NCBI RefSeq assembly: GCF_036924525.1
Contig: NZ_JAZHRU010000001.1
Location: 248,001-312,000 of the forward strand
Length of the DNA stretch: 64,000 bases
Direction: 5' to 3'
From: Bradyrhizobium sp. AZCC 1719
GTDB lineage: Bacteria > Pseudomonadota > Alphaproteobacteria > Rhizobiales > Xanthobacteraceae
Of this stretch, positions 15,129-25,314 are shown piece by piece; the stretch's first letter is position 1, and each line of letters starts with the position of its first letter. Both the position numbers and the translations under genes were made by a program. A model generated the notes under the pieces. It was not told the origin of the DNA, did no database searches, and worked only from the letters and a program-made list of their open reading frames with translations.

Positions 15129-16142
15129 ATGTACCAGAAGTCAGATCCGCGGGGGGATTCCCCCGTTTCCATCATCGGCGCGGGCATTGCCGGCGCTTGG
15201 CAGGCGCTATTGTTCGCACAGGCCGGCCACGCCGTCACTCTGTACGAGCGCAGTGACGCCGATATGACGCTCTCCACCAGCCACTGGGCCGGCGGCATGC
15301 TGGCGCCCTATTGCGAGGCCGAGACGTCCGAGCCCGTGATCGGCCGGCTCGGATTCCGCTCGCTCGATTTGTGGCGCGAGCTCTTTCCCAACACCCCGTT
15401 CAACGGATCGCTGGTGGTGGCGCATCCGCGCGACCGCGCCGATTTCGAGCGTTTTGCCAAACTCACCACCGGCCATGCCAGGCTCGATGCAAGCGGCGTC
15501 GGCCACCTAGAACCCTCGCTGGACGGCCGTTTTCGCGACGGCCTGTTCTATGCCGAGGAGGGCCATGTCGAGCCGCGCAAAGTGCTGCCCGAGCTACATG
15601 CGCGAATCGAAGCCGCCGGCGGCACGATCAAGTTCGATTGCGATATCAATGCGGAAGATCTCGACGGCATCGTGATCGACTGCCGCGGGCTCTCCGCGCG
15701 CGACGAGCAGCCGGAATTGCGCGGCGTCAAGGGCGAGATGATCATCATCGAGACGAGCGAAGTCGAGCTGTCGCGCCCGGTGCGGCTGATCCATCCGCGC
15801 TGGCCGCTCTACGTGATCCCGCGCGGCGACAGCAAATTCATGCTGGGCGCGACCTCGATCGAGGCCGAGGACACCGGCGTCAGCGTGCGCTCGGCGCTGG
15901 AGCTGCTCGGCGCCGCCTATGCCGTGCATCCGGCCTTTGCCGAAGCGCGCATCGTCGAATTCGGCTCGGGCTTGCGTCCCGCCTTCCCCGACAACCTGCC
16001 GCGGATCACGGTTCGCAAGAACAAGATCGCAGTCAACGGCCTTTACCGCCACGGTTTTCTTGTGGCGCCGGCGCTGGCCGAGCTGACGCTCGCCTACGTA
16101 CAGCGCGGCCAGATCGACAATGAGGTGATGCGATGCGTGTGA
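15129..16142 (+). CDS. thiO: glycine oxidase ThiO, FAD-dependent
   Basis: A 337-residue FAD enzyme of the DAO/glycine oxidase family, which makes dehydroglycine for the thiazole ring of thiamine. It has the dinucleotide-binding motif VSIIGAGIAGAWQALLFAQA, the SHWAGGMLAPYCEAE segment, and C-terminal GLRPAFPDNLPRI and LYRHGFLVAPALAE. It is the first gene after the TPP riboswitch and overlaps thiS by 10 bases, so translation is probably coupled. Confidence 0.92.
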   Translation: MYQKSDPRGDSPVSIIGAGIAGAWQALLFAQAGHAVTLYERSDADMTLSTSHWAGGMLAPYCEAETSEPVIGRLGFRSLDLWRELFPNTPFNGSLVVAHPRDRADFERFAKLTTGHARLDASGVGHLEPSLDGRFRDGLFYAEEGHVEPRKVLPELHARIEAAGGTIKFDCDINAEDLDGIVIDCRGLSARDEQPELRGVKGEMIIIETSEVELSRPVRLIHPRWPLYVIPRGDSKFMLGATSIEAEDTGVSVRSALELLGAAYAVHPAFAEARIVEFGSGLRPAFPDNLPRITVRKNKIAVNGLYRHGFLVAPALAELTLAYVQRGQIDNEVMRCV

Positions 16143-16330
16143 CCATCAACGGCGAACAGCGCGAGATCGCTTCGGAGCGCGTCGACGCGCTGCTCTCCGA
16201 GCTCGAATACGAGGGCACGCATTTCGCGATCGCCGTGAATTACGACGTGCTGCCGAAAAGCCGCTGGGCGGAGACCGCACTGAAAGCCGGCGACGAGATC
16301 GAGATCATCACCCCACGGCAGGGAGGGTGA
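16133..16330 (+). CDS. thiS: sulfur carrier protein ThiS
   Basis: A 65-residue ubiquitin-like protein starting MRVTINGEQREIASERVDAL and ending with the required Gly-Gly (TPRQGG), which is adenylated and thiocarboxylated to deliver sulfur to the thiazole synthase. The ATG at 16133 lies inside the thiO 3' end. Confidence 0.93.
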   Translation: MRVTINGEQREIASERVDALLSELEYEGTHFAIAVNYDVLPKSRWAETALKAGDEIEIITPRQGG

Positions 16331-16388
16331 TGATGAACGCACGCACTCTCCACCCGTCGTCCCCTGCGAAGCGTGCCTCGCACTCAAC

Positions 16389-16489
16389 TGTCATCGCCCG
16401 GCTTGACCGGGCGACCCAGTACGCCGCGGCTTCTTGGTTCGATCGCAGATTTCCCGGCGTACTGGATCCCCGCCTTCGCGGGGATGACA
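16389..16489. repeat. palindromic repeat, family B, copy 1 (inside thi operon)
   Basis: It opens TGTCATCGCCCGG with a CCCGG/CCGGG hairpin and closes CCGCCTTCGCGGGGATGACA; the ends are inverted repeats. Translation in one frame gives VIARLDRATQYAAAS, a peptide typical of this repeat, not a gene. Other copies are at 17949-18047, 22963-23064 and 58975-59081. Confidence 0.85.
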
Positions 16490-16509
16490 GGATCATTTGA
16501 GGAAACACC

Positions 16510-17298
16510 GTGACCATGCTGAACTTCTACGGCAAAACCTTCTCCTCCCGCCTGCTGATCGGCACGGCGCTCTATCCCTCGCCGGCGATCATGCAGGAGG
16601 CGATCCGCGCCTCCGGCGCCAACATCGTCACGGTGTCGCTGCGGCGCGAGGCCGCCGGCGGCAAGACGGGCGATGCGTTCTGGTCGCTGATCCGCGAGCT
16701 CGATGTTACCGTGCTGCCGAACACCGCCGGCTGCCGCAGCGTGCGCGAGGCGGTGACCACCGCAAAGCTCGCGCGCGAATTGTTCGGCACGCCCTGGATC
16801 AAGCTCGAAGTGATCGCCGACAACGACACGCTGCAGCCCGACGTGGTCGGCCTCGTCGAAGCCGCCGGAATCCTGATCAAGGACGGCTTTGAGGTGTTCC
16901 CCTATTGCACCGAGGATCTTTCGGTGGCGATGCGGCTGGTCGAAACGGGGTGCAAGGTCGTGATGCCCTGGGCCGCGCCGATCGGCAGCGCGAAGGGGAT
17001 TACGAACCGCGATGCGCTAAAACTGATGCGCGAGCGCCTGCCCGATATCACGCTGGTGGTCGATGCCGGCATCGGCGCTCCGTCGCATGCTGCCCACGCC
17101 CTCGAACTCGGCTACGACGCCGTGCTGCTCAACACCGCGGTAGCAAAAGCTGCCGATCCCGTCGCGATGGCGAAGGCGTTTCGATCAGGCGTCGAAGCCG
17201 GCCGCACCGCCTATGAAGCCGGCCTGATGGAAGCCCGCGACTTCGCCTCGCCCTCCACCCCTGTGATCGGGACACCGTTCTGGCATGCCGTATCCTGA
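16510..17298 (+). CDS. thiG: thiazole synthase ThiG
   Basis: A 262-residue TIM-barrel enzyme that condenses deoxyxylulose phosphate, dehydroglycine and ThiS thiocarboxylate into the thiazole phosphate. The Schiff-base lysine is K98 in [10 protein letters not shown]. Also seen are [21 protein letters not shown] and [20 protein letters not shown]. The GTG at 16510 is preferred over the ATG at 16516 because GAGGA lies about seven bases before it. The gene is separated from thiS by repeat copy 1 and overlaps thiE by 14 bases. Confidence 0.93.
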   Translation: MTMLNFYGKTFSSRLLIGTALYPSPAIMQEAIRASGANIVTVSLRREAAGGKTGDAFWSLIRELDVTVLPNTAGCRSVREAVTTAKLARELFGTPWIKLEVIADNDTLQPDVVGLVEAAGILIKDGFEVFPYCTEDLSVAMRLVETGCKVVMPWAAPIGSAKGITNRDALKLMRERLPDITLVVDAGIGAPSHAAHALELGYDAVLLNTAVAKAADPVAMAKAFRSGVEAGRTAYEAGLMEARDFASPSTPVIGTPFWHAVS

Positions 17299-17911
17299 TC
17301 GCCACGCGTATCCTGATCGCTTTTACCCCGTGGTCGACAGCGTCGCCTGGGTGGCGCGGCTGGCGCTGCTCGGCGCCGGCACCATCCAGTTGCGCGCCAA
17401 GAATCTCGACGACGCCGGGGCGCTGCAGATCGTGACCGACGCGCTGGAGGTCATCAAGGGCACCGACGCCAAACTCGTGGTCAACGATTACTGGCGCGCG
17501 GCGATCGTCGCCGGCGCAAAGCACCTGCATCTCGGCCAGGAAGATCTGGTCGACGCCGACCTCAACGAAATCCGCAAAGCAGGGCTGACGCTCGGCATCT
17601 CCACCCATGACGACGAGGAGTTGGCGACCGCGCTTGCCGCCAAACCGGATTACATCGCGCTCGGTCCGATTTTCCCGACCACGCTGAAATCGATGCGTTT
17701 TGCGCCGCAGGGCATTCCAAAGATCACCGAATGGAAAAAGCGCATCGGCGACATCCCGCTGGTTGCGATCGGCGGCATCAAGTTCGAGCAGTCAGCCGAA
17801 ATCTACGCCGCCGGTGCTGACTCGATCGCCGTCGTCAGCGACGTCACCCAGAACGCCGACCCGGATGCAAGGGTGCGGCAGTGGCTGGGCGACAGTGCGG
17901 AGGCTGCGTGA
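17285..17911 (+). CDS. thiE: thiamine-phosphate synthase ThiE
   Basis: A 208-residue TIM-barrel enzyme joining HMP-pyrophosphate and thiazole phosphate to thiamine phosphate. Recognisable are [44 protein letters not shown], the [10 protein letters not shown] loop that binds pyrophosphate, and [20 protein letters not shown] followed by IAVVSDV. ATG 17285 lies inside the thiG 3' end. Confidence 0.92.
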   Translation: MPYPDRHAYPDRFYPVVDSVAWVARLALLGAGTIQLRAKNLDDAGALQIVTDALEVIKGTDAKLVVNDYWRAAIVAGAKHLHLGQEDLVDADLNEIRKAGLTLGISTHDDEELATALAAKPDYIALGPIFPTTLKSMRFAPQGIPKITEWKKRIGDIPLVAIGGIKFEQSAEIYAAGADSIAVVSDVTQNADPDARVRQWLGDSAEAA

Positions 17912-17948
17912 TGCAACCTACTCTAAGGCTTCTGCCAATCATTCCGCT

Positions 17949-18047
17949 GTCATCGCCCGGCTCGACCGGGCGATCCAGTACGCCGCGGCCTCTCCCTATT
18001 TCATCACCGCCTCTGGAATACTGGATCCCCGCCTTCGCGGGGATGAC
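17949..18047. repeat. palindromic repeat, family B, copy 2 (inside thi operon)
   Basis: Same layout as copy 1: GTCATCGCCCGGCTCGACCG at the start and CGCCTTCGCGGGGATGAC at the end, about 99 bp. It lies in the 187-bp gap between thiE and thiC. Confidence 0.85.
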
Positions 18048-18083
18048 GGCGGTAATTGTCTCTCGCGCAGCGACGCCAACTAA

Positions 18084-20027
<1,944 letters not shown>

Positions 20028-20052
20028 GGGCTGCGCACTCATCCTGAAAGCA

Positions 20053-20451
20053 ATGACCGACAGTCTGACCGGTGTCTGGGACGGCACCTTTGTTCAGCGG
20101 CACGTTGGAATGGTCACGTTTCTGGCGACGCTCATCGAATCCGGTGGCGCGCTCGCAGGAAATGTGACCGAGCCGTGCTCGGTGCCCGGCTGCCCGATCA
20201 GCACCCACAACGCGTCGATTGCGGGCCATCGATCCGGCAGCGCCGTGTCCTTCATCAAGCGTTACGACCCGCCCGGCCACGGCTACAACGCCGTCTCCTA
20301 TAAAGGCACGGTCAATGCCGAGGCGACGGAAATTGATGGGCGCTGGAGAGTGCCGGGGACGGCGGACTCCGGGACGTTTCTGATGGTTCGCTCAAGCAAG
20401 CCTGCAGAAGCGGTGGCAGCCGAACAACGGGCCAAGGAGCCGGCGCGGTAG
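20053..20451 (+). CDS. hypothetical protein
   Basis: A 132-residue soluble protein from ATG 20053, 25 bases after thiC. It begins MTDSLTGVWDGTFVQRHVGM and has alternating beta-type segments (GALAGNVTEPCSVPGCPIST, VSFIKRYDPPGHGYNAVSYK, DGRWRVPGTADSGTFLMVRS), suggesting a lipocalin-like or small beta-barrel fold. No family is recognised. Position suggests read-through from the thi operon, but there is no functional evidence for a thiamine role. Confidence 0.6.
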   Translation: MTDSLTGVWDGTFVQRHVGMVTFLATLIESGGALAGNVTEPCSVPGCPISTHNASIAGHRSGSAVSFIKRYDPPGHGYNAVSYKGTVNAEATEIDGRWRVPGTADSGTFLMVRSSKPAEAVAAEQRAKEPAR

Positions 20452-20463
20452 CGGGCTGCAACC

Positions 20464-20517
20464 GTAGCCCGAATGAGCGTAGCGACATCCGGGGAAGCCG
20501 CCCGCATATCGTGCTAC
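20464..20517. repeat. repeat family F, copy 1
   Basis: GTAGCCCGAATGAGCGTAGC followed by GACATCCGGGG and CGCATATCG. The same elements recur at 21147-21216, so the intervening gene is bracketed by them. Confidence 0.6.
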
Positions 20518-20556
20518 AAAGTTTCACGAACAGTCTCGGCTCGCGAGCAACGCTTC

Positions 20557-21141
20557 ATGCCCTTCGAAGTCTTACCAGGTCTGCCGCCATATGGTCCGAT
20601 GGCCATCGTTTTCACCAGGAACGGCGCGCGCGAACATCGCGAAGGGCTGGTGGTGCGCTTCTATCCCAGAGCATCTGAACCGTGGGTGGGTAACTTCATC
20701 GGAGGCGAGACCGCCTGCAATGTTGTTCTTGATCACCCCGATGAAAACTACGTCATTGTCGTTGCGCAAGGTGAAGTTTGTTTCGTCGATCCGGAGAACC
20801 GTGCCATCATCGATCGCATGGCAGGGGATATCGAACAAGTTATTTCGATTCCATCACTCGGGTCCGTCGTATTCCAGTGTTCGACGGATTTCTTCGCGAT
20901 AAAATCCGGCAACGCTGGATGGCAAAGCCCGCGCATTTCCTGGGACGGTTTTCGCAATATCGAAGTGCGCGGAACGGAGCTTCTGGGCGAAGCGTACAGT
21001 CCAGTCAGCGACGCCTGGATGCCTTTCAGACTCGACCTTTTGACGGGACACTGCGCTGACGGGATATACGAGAAAGAAATGAGCCGCGCAGTGCCTGTGT
21101 CACGCGGCGGGAAAGCAAAGAGTGATCCATCGCTCGATTGA
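20557..21141 (+). CDS. hypothetical protein bracketed by repeats
   Basis: The 194-residue product starts MPFEVLPGLPPYGPMAIVFT at ATG 20557; the frame upstream runs through repeat DNA and is not part of the gene. The chain is soluble and beta-rich, with WVGNFIGGETACNVVLDHPD, VIVVAQGEVCFVDPENRAII and FQCSTDFFAIKSGNAGWQSP. No family is recognised. By eye its GC content is lower than that of its neighbours, which with the flanking repeats hints at acquisition. Immunity-protein-like folds would be one possibility, but nothing specific supports it. Confidence 0.6.
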   Translation: MPFEVLPGLPPYGPMAIVFTRNGAREHREGLVVRFYPRASEPWVGNFIGGETACNVVLDHPDENYVIVVAQGEVCFVDPENRAIIDRMAGDIEQVISIPSLGSVVFQCSTDFFAIKSGNAGWQSPRISWDGFRNIEVRGTELLGEAYSPVSDAWMPFRLDLLTGHCADGIYEKEMSRAVPVSRGGKAKSDPSLD

Positions 21142-21146
21142 CAAGC

Positions 21147-21216
21147 GTAGCCCGGATGAGTGGAGCGACATCCAGGTTAAAATCGCCCCGCATATCGCTG
21201 CGCTCATGCGGGCTAC
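21147..21216. repeat. repeat family F, copy 2
   Basis: GTAGCCCGGATGAG and CTCATGCGGGCTAC are inverted ends of a 70-bp unit; the centre shares GCGACATCC and CGCATATCG with copy 1 at 20464. Confidence 0.7.
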
Positions 21217-21424
21217 TGTTTACCAGGTTGAATATACGGGCTCACCCAATCATCTGCCTGCTGTTCAACATGTACCTCTAGGTGTAGACGGCGCCGTCAA
21301 AGCTTTTCCGTGCCTGTTAACCTTCCGTTAACCATTCACGCCCACCCTTCCCTGCGGCAGGGGGAGTGTGATTCCTGATGTTTCTGCTCCGCGTTCCGGA
21401 GCAGGCGTCGATCGGGAGGTGTTG

Positions 21425-21706
21425 ATGCCCCGGGAGTATTATGACGTGTACCTTGGCACGGATTGCGTTCCCGTGCCCGAAACTCCTCTTTCGGATTCTC
21501 ATACCCTCTCACCCCACGAGATCGTGCCGATGCTGATCGGCTCCACCGTCGAGGCGATCGAGCGCGAACTCGTGCTGCAGACGCTGGCGCGCTGCCACGG
21601 CAATCGCACCCACGCCGCGCGCGTGCTCGGACTTTCGGTGCGCACGATGCGCAACAAGATCCGGCAGTATGCGACTGATGGCGCCGATGTGCCCGCGCAC
21701 AGCTAG
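21425..21706 (+). CDS. stand-alone Fis/NtrC-type HTH protein
   Basis: A 93-residue protein whose C-terminal half is a Fis-type helix-turn-helix: VEAIERELVLQTLARCHGN followed by RTHAARVLGLSVRTMRNKIR. This matches the DNA-binding end of NtrC-class activators such as FlbD, but receiver and AAA+ domains are absent. The N-terminal 35 residues look unstructured. GGGAGG lies five bases before ATG 21425. It may bind DNA as a small dimeric regulator or nucleoid protein; targets unknown. Confidence 0.75.
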   Translation: MPREYYDVYLGTDCVPVPETPLSDSHTLSPHEIVPMLIGSTVEAIERELVLQTLARCHGNRTHAARVLGLSVRTMRNKIRQYATDGADVPAHS

Positions 21707-21711
21707 AGCGC

Positions 21712-21798
21712 GTAGGGTGGGCAAAGCGATAGCGTGCCCACCGTCATGAGCACGGTGCCCGTTGGTGAGCACGGCGCTTTGCGCTTTTTACCTACCCT
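21712..21798. repeat. palindromic repeat, family C, copy 2
   Basis: GTAGGGTGGGCAAAGCGATA at one end and TTTTTACCTACCCT at the other, with inner GTGCCCACC and GGTGAGCAC segments. It is slightly diverged from the copy at 22237-22324. Confidence 0.65.
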
Positions 21799-21894
21799 CC
21801 CGTCGTGGCATCGCTCCGCAATGACGGAGAGATTGGGCGGATCGGGCGCGAGAAGGGATGGGGTTTCGCTGCGCTCTACCTATCCCACCCTCAC

Positions 21895-22119
21895 CTACTC
21901 CTCGAACATCTCCTTGAACAGCCGCTCCGCCCGCTCCAGCCCCTCGTCCGTGAAAACCACCGACTTCACCTTGCCGACGGGATCGAGGATCATCCCCTTT
22001 TCGTGCAGGCGGCCGAGCACGTCCCAATCCATGCCCTTCCATGCCCGGTAGCCGTCATGCAGCGTTATATAGAGCAGAGCCAATGCCGCGTCGTCGATCT
22101 TGTCCTTGTTGATGGCCAT
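21895..22119 (-). CDS. DUF6429-like small protein
   Basis: A 74-residue protein starting MAINKDKIDDAALALLYITL and containing GYRAWKGMDWDVLGRLHEKG and EGLERAERLFKEMFEE. The pattern (LALLYLTLHD..RAWKG.DWD.L.RLHEKG.I.DP..K.KSV..TDEG) is that of small DUF6429-type proteins. Function unknown. GAGAGG precedes ATG 22119, so the longer frame to 22272, which enters repeat DNA, is rejected. Confidence 0.75.
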   Translation of the reverse strand: MAINKDKIDDAALALLYITLHDGYRAWKGMDWDVLGRLHEKGMILDPVGKVKSVVFTDEGLERAERLFKEMFEE

Positions 22120-22236
22120 CGTGAACCTCTCATCGCGCGATGTTCGCGCCATCGTATTCAAGAGCCCGCGAGACGCAATGCGGCGCCGTCCGATGCTGGC
22201 GCGTAGCACGGGCGAGGGGCTTGTCCGCTGTAGAAT

Positions 22237-22324
22237 GTAGGGTGGGCAAAGCGATAGCGTGCCCACCATCATGAGCGCGGCGTAAGTTGGTGGGCACAGC
22301 GCTTCGCGCCTTTGCCCACCCTAC
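22237..22324. repeat. palindromic repeat, family C, copy 3
   Basis: GTAGGGTGGGCAAAGCGATA and CGCCTTTGCCCACCCTAC form an 88-bp unit with long complementary ends and a second inner pair (GTGCCCACC/GGTGGGCAC). Confidence 0.75.
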
Positions 22325-22578
22325 AAGCCGCGGACTGATTTGCTTGCTGCGCAAGCGCGATTTCGTGCTGCGGCCTGCGACCAATTGGCACGACAGGCAA
22401 ATCAATTCTGATTTTCAGAAATCATGTCAAGCCCGGGAATCAAAAATATTCCGCTTAACGTGCAGGGCAAATCAGTCGCATAACTCCGCGCGTCTCACCC
22501 ATTGAGGGGCGCTCGCGATCGTCACGAACGTGCGGTGAGATGCGGTGGACGCTGAATGCGCAAGACGTACGCGCAGGA

Positions 22579-22901
22579 TCCGCCTTCGCTAAAGCTTCGG
22601 CGGACCGGTACCAAACCCGGCGAAGCCTCTTGGCGAAGACGGGAGCGTACGGCGAAGTCGTGTGGTTCTGGCGCCGCGGTGCTGGCGTTAAGTTGGCGGG
22701 AAGTGTCCCGCCGATGACGGAGGCAAGAAAGCCGTTCTCCGGGGAGAGCACGAAGTAAGCCGTAAAGCCATTGCGCAGGGAAGGCCGGGATGCTCCCGCT
22801 GTACCTGTATGCTCGTGTGCGTGTTCTTTATGCGCACCTGCACACGAGACCGCGGGTGCAGCCAGCACCCGGTCTTCCCTGCGCCCTCTATTTGAGAGGG
22901 C
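22579..22901. ncRNA. multi-hairpin non-coding element (candidate structured RNA)
   Basis: No convincing gene lies here, but the stretch is densely self-complementary. TCCGCC/GGCGGA is at 22579-22604, GGCGGG/CCCGCC at 22695-22712 and TCTCC/GGAGA near 22736-22748. A long composite stem runs from 22773 to 22884: GCGCAGGGAAG with CTTCCCTGCGC (11 bp), CCGGG with CCCGG and TGCT with AGCA, and inside it CCCGC/GCGGG and CTCGTGTGC (22812-22820) with GCACACGAG (22840-22848). GCCCTCT/AGAGGGC (22883-22901) competes for its end. I have the impression that this element recurs between genes in Bradyrhizobium. Strand and function unknown; it could be a mobile repeat, not an RNA. Confidence 0.4.
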
Positions 22902-22962
22902 GGGAAGTTGAGAGCAAACCTCGGGCGCAATGCGTCGCGAGAGTGCCGACGCACACTCAATT

Positions 22963-23064
22963 GTCGTCACCCGCGAAGGCGGGTGACCCAGTATTCCAGA
23001 GACGTCAACGATTGAACCGATAAGCCGCGGCGTACTGGGTCGCCCGGTCGAGCCGGGCGATGAC
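22963..23064. repeat. palindromic repeat, family B, copy 3 (inverted)
   Basis: GTCGTCACCCGCGAAGGCGG at the left and GTCGAGCCGGGCGATGAC at the right, in the opposite orientation to copies 1 and 2. It directly follows the multi-hairpin element. Confidence 0.8.
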
Positions 23065-23273
23065 AGCGGAGGCTTCAGGGACGACGGGAAAAGACCAACA
23101 ATTCGGCGTCATGATGCGCCGATCGGAAATCCAAATGTCAGGGAAGAGCTGCGCTTTTTCGTTTAATCGTTCTACTTCAGATAGCAATGACTTATTTTCG
23201 ACGAAGAGCCAAGAGAAGAACGGATATCGCGGTATCCGCCAACGAGATAAAAACACGGCAGGGAAGGATAAAA

Positions 23274-23897
23274 GTGGGTGAACTTCTGGGCTCTATCGTT
23301 TTTTCTTTGATTGTAATCGTTTTAATTGCCGGCGCATGGACCTGGATTTCGGCGCTGTTCAGGAAAGGGGTCATGGTGCTGCTCGGCTTCGATCGGGTCT
23401 GCGTGCAGCAGTTCGAAACCGTGCTGCTCTACCGGAACGGGCGTTTTGAAAAGGCCCTGATGCCCGGCCGGCACCGGATCCGCGCCGGCAGCCGCCAACT
23501 GGCGCGGATCGACTTGCGCCCCGAAGTATTTCGGTTCACGCAAGGCGCGGTGTCCGCCGACCGCTTTGCGGTCAACCTCGTCTATGTCGTCCGGACGAAA
23601 ATCGTCGATCCCAGGGCCGCTTTCGAAAGCACCCAGAACTACCGCGACGAGATCTTCATCCGCCTGCAATCGGTCGCGAAAGCGGTGTGCAGCCGAAAAC
23701 CCCGCCTGGAAATTCAGATGGACCACCAGAGCTTTGGCAATAGCGCCCAGAAGGCCGCCAGCCAGGTGCTTCGCTCGATCGGTTGCGAATGCCTGACGTT
23801 CGAGCTGCTGCAGGTGGACTCCACCGGACCCGTCGCGGAGCTTGACAACCGGCGCATGGGATTTGCCACGCACCACAGCATGATGAAGGAAGCCTGA
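23274..23897 (+). CDS. SPFH/band-7 (slipin-like) membrane protein
   Basis: A 207-residue protein with an N-terminal membrane segment (VGELLGSIVFSLIVIVLIAG onwards) and a short SPFH domain: VQQFETVLLYRNGRFEKALM, PGRHRI and IDLRPEVFRF. It then has NLVYVVRTKIVDPRAAFEST and a helical end. Band-7 proteins form membrane-bound oligomers that organise proteases or microdomains. It is shorter than typical slipins (about 250-300). GTG 23274 is chosen because GAAGGA lies just before it; the frame could start at ATG 23187, where the codons are unlike protein. Confidence 0.72.
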   Translation: MGELLGSIVFSLIVIVLIAGAWTWISALFRKGVMVLLGFDRVCVQQFETVLLYRNGRFEKALMPGRHRIRAGSRQLARIDLRPEVFRFTQGAVSADRFAVNLVYVVRTKIVDPRAAFESTQNYRDEIFIRLQSVAKAVCSRKPRLEIQMDHQSFGNSAQKAASQVLRSIGCECLTFELLQVDSTGPVAELDNRRMGFATHHSMMKEA

Positions 23898-24114
23898 ACC
23901 AATGTGATCCGGCACCCGTAGAAAGGTTGCCTATGCTGCGCCGATGCCGATTTCGAAGCAATTATCCTACGCCCGCGCGCAAACGCTGCTGCTCGACAGC
24001 GGCGCGGCCGGTACCGCGCGCAGCTCGTCTGCGCAGGCTGAATGGCTCTGGCATTGCGAAACTGCCCGCAATGCCCAACTCTTCTTTATCATCATCGATC
24101 CGGACATATCCGAA

Positions 24115-25215
24115 ATGAGCCAGACCAGACTGTTCGAGCCCTTCAAGCTTGGCCCGATTGCGCTACCCAACCGCCTCGTGATGGCGCCGCTGACCCGCAA
24201 CCGCGCGGTACCGCCCGGCATGGTGCCGAGCCCGCTGGCGGTCGACTATTACGGCCAGCGCGCTTCTGCCGGATTGCTCATCACCGAAGCGAGCCAGGTT
24301 TCGCAGCAGGGCCAGGGCTATCAGGATACGCCCGGCATCTATTCGAAGGAGCAGATCGAAGGCTGGCGCAAGGTCACCGACCGCGTGCATGAAAAAGGCG
24401 GGCGCATCTTCATCCAGATCTGGCATGTCGGCCGCATCTCGCACACCACGCTGCAGCCGGGCGGCGGCAAGCCGGTCGCGCCGTCGGCGATCCGAGCCAA
24501 GGGCAAGACCTTTGTGGGCGGCACCTTCACTGAAATCTCCGAACCGCGCGCGCTGGAGCTGTCGGAAATTCCAGGGATCATCGACGACTTCAAGCGCGGC
24601 ACCGAGAACGCGCTGGCCGCCGGTTTTGACGGCGTCGAGATCCACGGCGCCAACGGCTACCTGCTCGACCAATTCGCCAAGGACGGCACCAACAAGCGCA
24701 CGGATGCTTACGGCGGAGGAATCGAGAACCGCGCAAAGCTGATGCTGGAAGTGTCGCAGGCGGTGGCTGCGATCGCAGGCCCCGAAAGAACCGGCATCCG
24801 CATCTCGCCGGTGACGCCGGCCAACGATGTGTCCGATAGCAATCCGCAGCCGCTGTTCGATCATATCACGGATGGGCTCAACGCGCTGAAGTTGAGCTAC
24901 ATCCACGTCATCGAAGGCGCCACCGGCGGTCCGCGCGATATCGCGCCATTCGATTACGCGTCCTTACGCAAGCGCTTCAGCGGAGTCTATGTCGCCAATA
25001 ACGGCTACGACTTCGACCTCGCGACGAAAGTGCTCGAAGCCGACGCCGCCGACCTGATCGCGTTCGGAAAACCGTTCATCTCAAATCCCGACCTGGTCGA
25101 GCGGTTGAAGCAGGGCGCGCCGCTGAATGAGTGGGACAAGGCGACGTTCTACGGCGGCGGGGCCAAGGGATATACGGATTACCCGACGCTGGCGGCGGCG
25201 CAAGCGGCGGAATGA
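24115..25215 (+). CDS. Old Yellow Enzyme family alkene reductase
   Basis: A 366-residue FMN flavoprotein of the NemA/OYE family, reducing activated C=C bonds or nitro groups with NAD(P)H. Seen are PNRLVMAPLTRNRAVPPGMV at the start, IFIQIWHVGRISH, the substrate-binding pair H and N in EIHGANGYLLDQFAKDGTNK with RTDAYGGGIENRA, ISPVTPANDVSDSNP and IAFGKPFISNPDLVERL. ATG 24115 gives the usual length; the frame runs upstream to 23944 without family similarity. Confidence 0.9.
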   Translation: MSQTRLFEPFKLGPIALPNRLVMAPLTRNRAVPPGMVPSPLAVDYYGQRASAGLLITEASQVSQQGQGYQDTPGIYSKEQIEGWRKVTDRVHEKGGRIFIQIWHVGRISHTTLQPGGGKPVAPSAIRAKGKTFVGGTFTEISEPRALELSEIPGIIDDFKRGTENALAAGFDGVEIHGANGYLLDQFAKDGTNKRTDAYGGGIENRAKLMLEVSQAVAAIAGPERTGIRISPVTPANDVSDSNPQPLFDHITDGLNALKLSYIHVIEGATGGPRDIAPFDYASLRKRFSGVYVANNGYDFDLATKVLEADAADLIAFGKPFISNPDLVERLKQGAPLNEWDKATFYGGGAKGYTDYPTLAAAQAAE

Positions 25216-25256
25216 GGCACTGTGCGCCCCCTCTCCCCACAAGCGGGGCGAGGTAA

Positions 25257-25287
25257 GAAAAAAGGCCGGGATTGCTCCCGGCCTTTC
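25257..25287. terminator. bidirectional intrinsic terminator between convergent genes
   Basis: AAAAAGGCCGGGA-TTG-TCCCGGCCTTT forms a strong stem with an A-run on one side and a T-run on the other, between the OYE gene (+) and glpV (-). Confidence 0.85.
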
Positions 25288-25314
25288 GTCTGCATCACTC
25301 GTAACGCGCGAAGC

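Noticed and set aside
16331..16500. Short frame encoding VIARLDRATQYAAAS in the thi operon
   Set aside because: The peptide is a translation of the family-B repeat and appears at each copy; no ribosome-binding logic or domain.
22455..22970. Minus-strand frame of 171 codons across the multi-hairpin element
   Set aside because: The frame is explained by hairpin repeats and lacks protein-like composition; treated as non-coding, though expression was not excluded.
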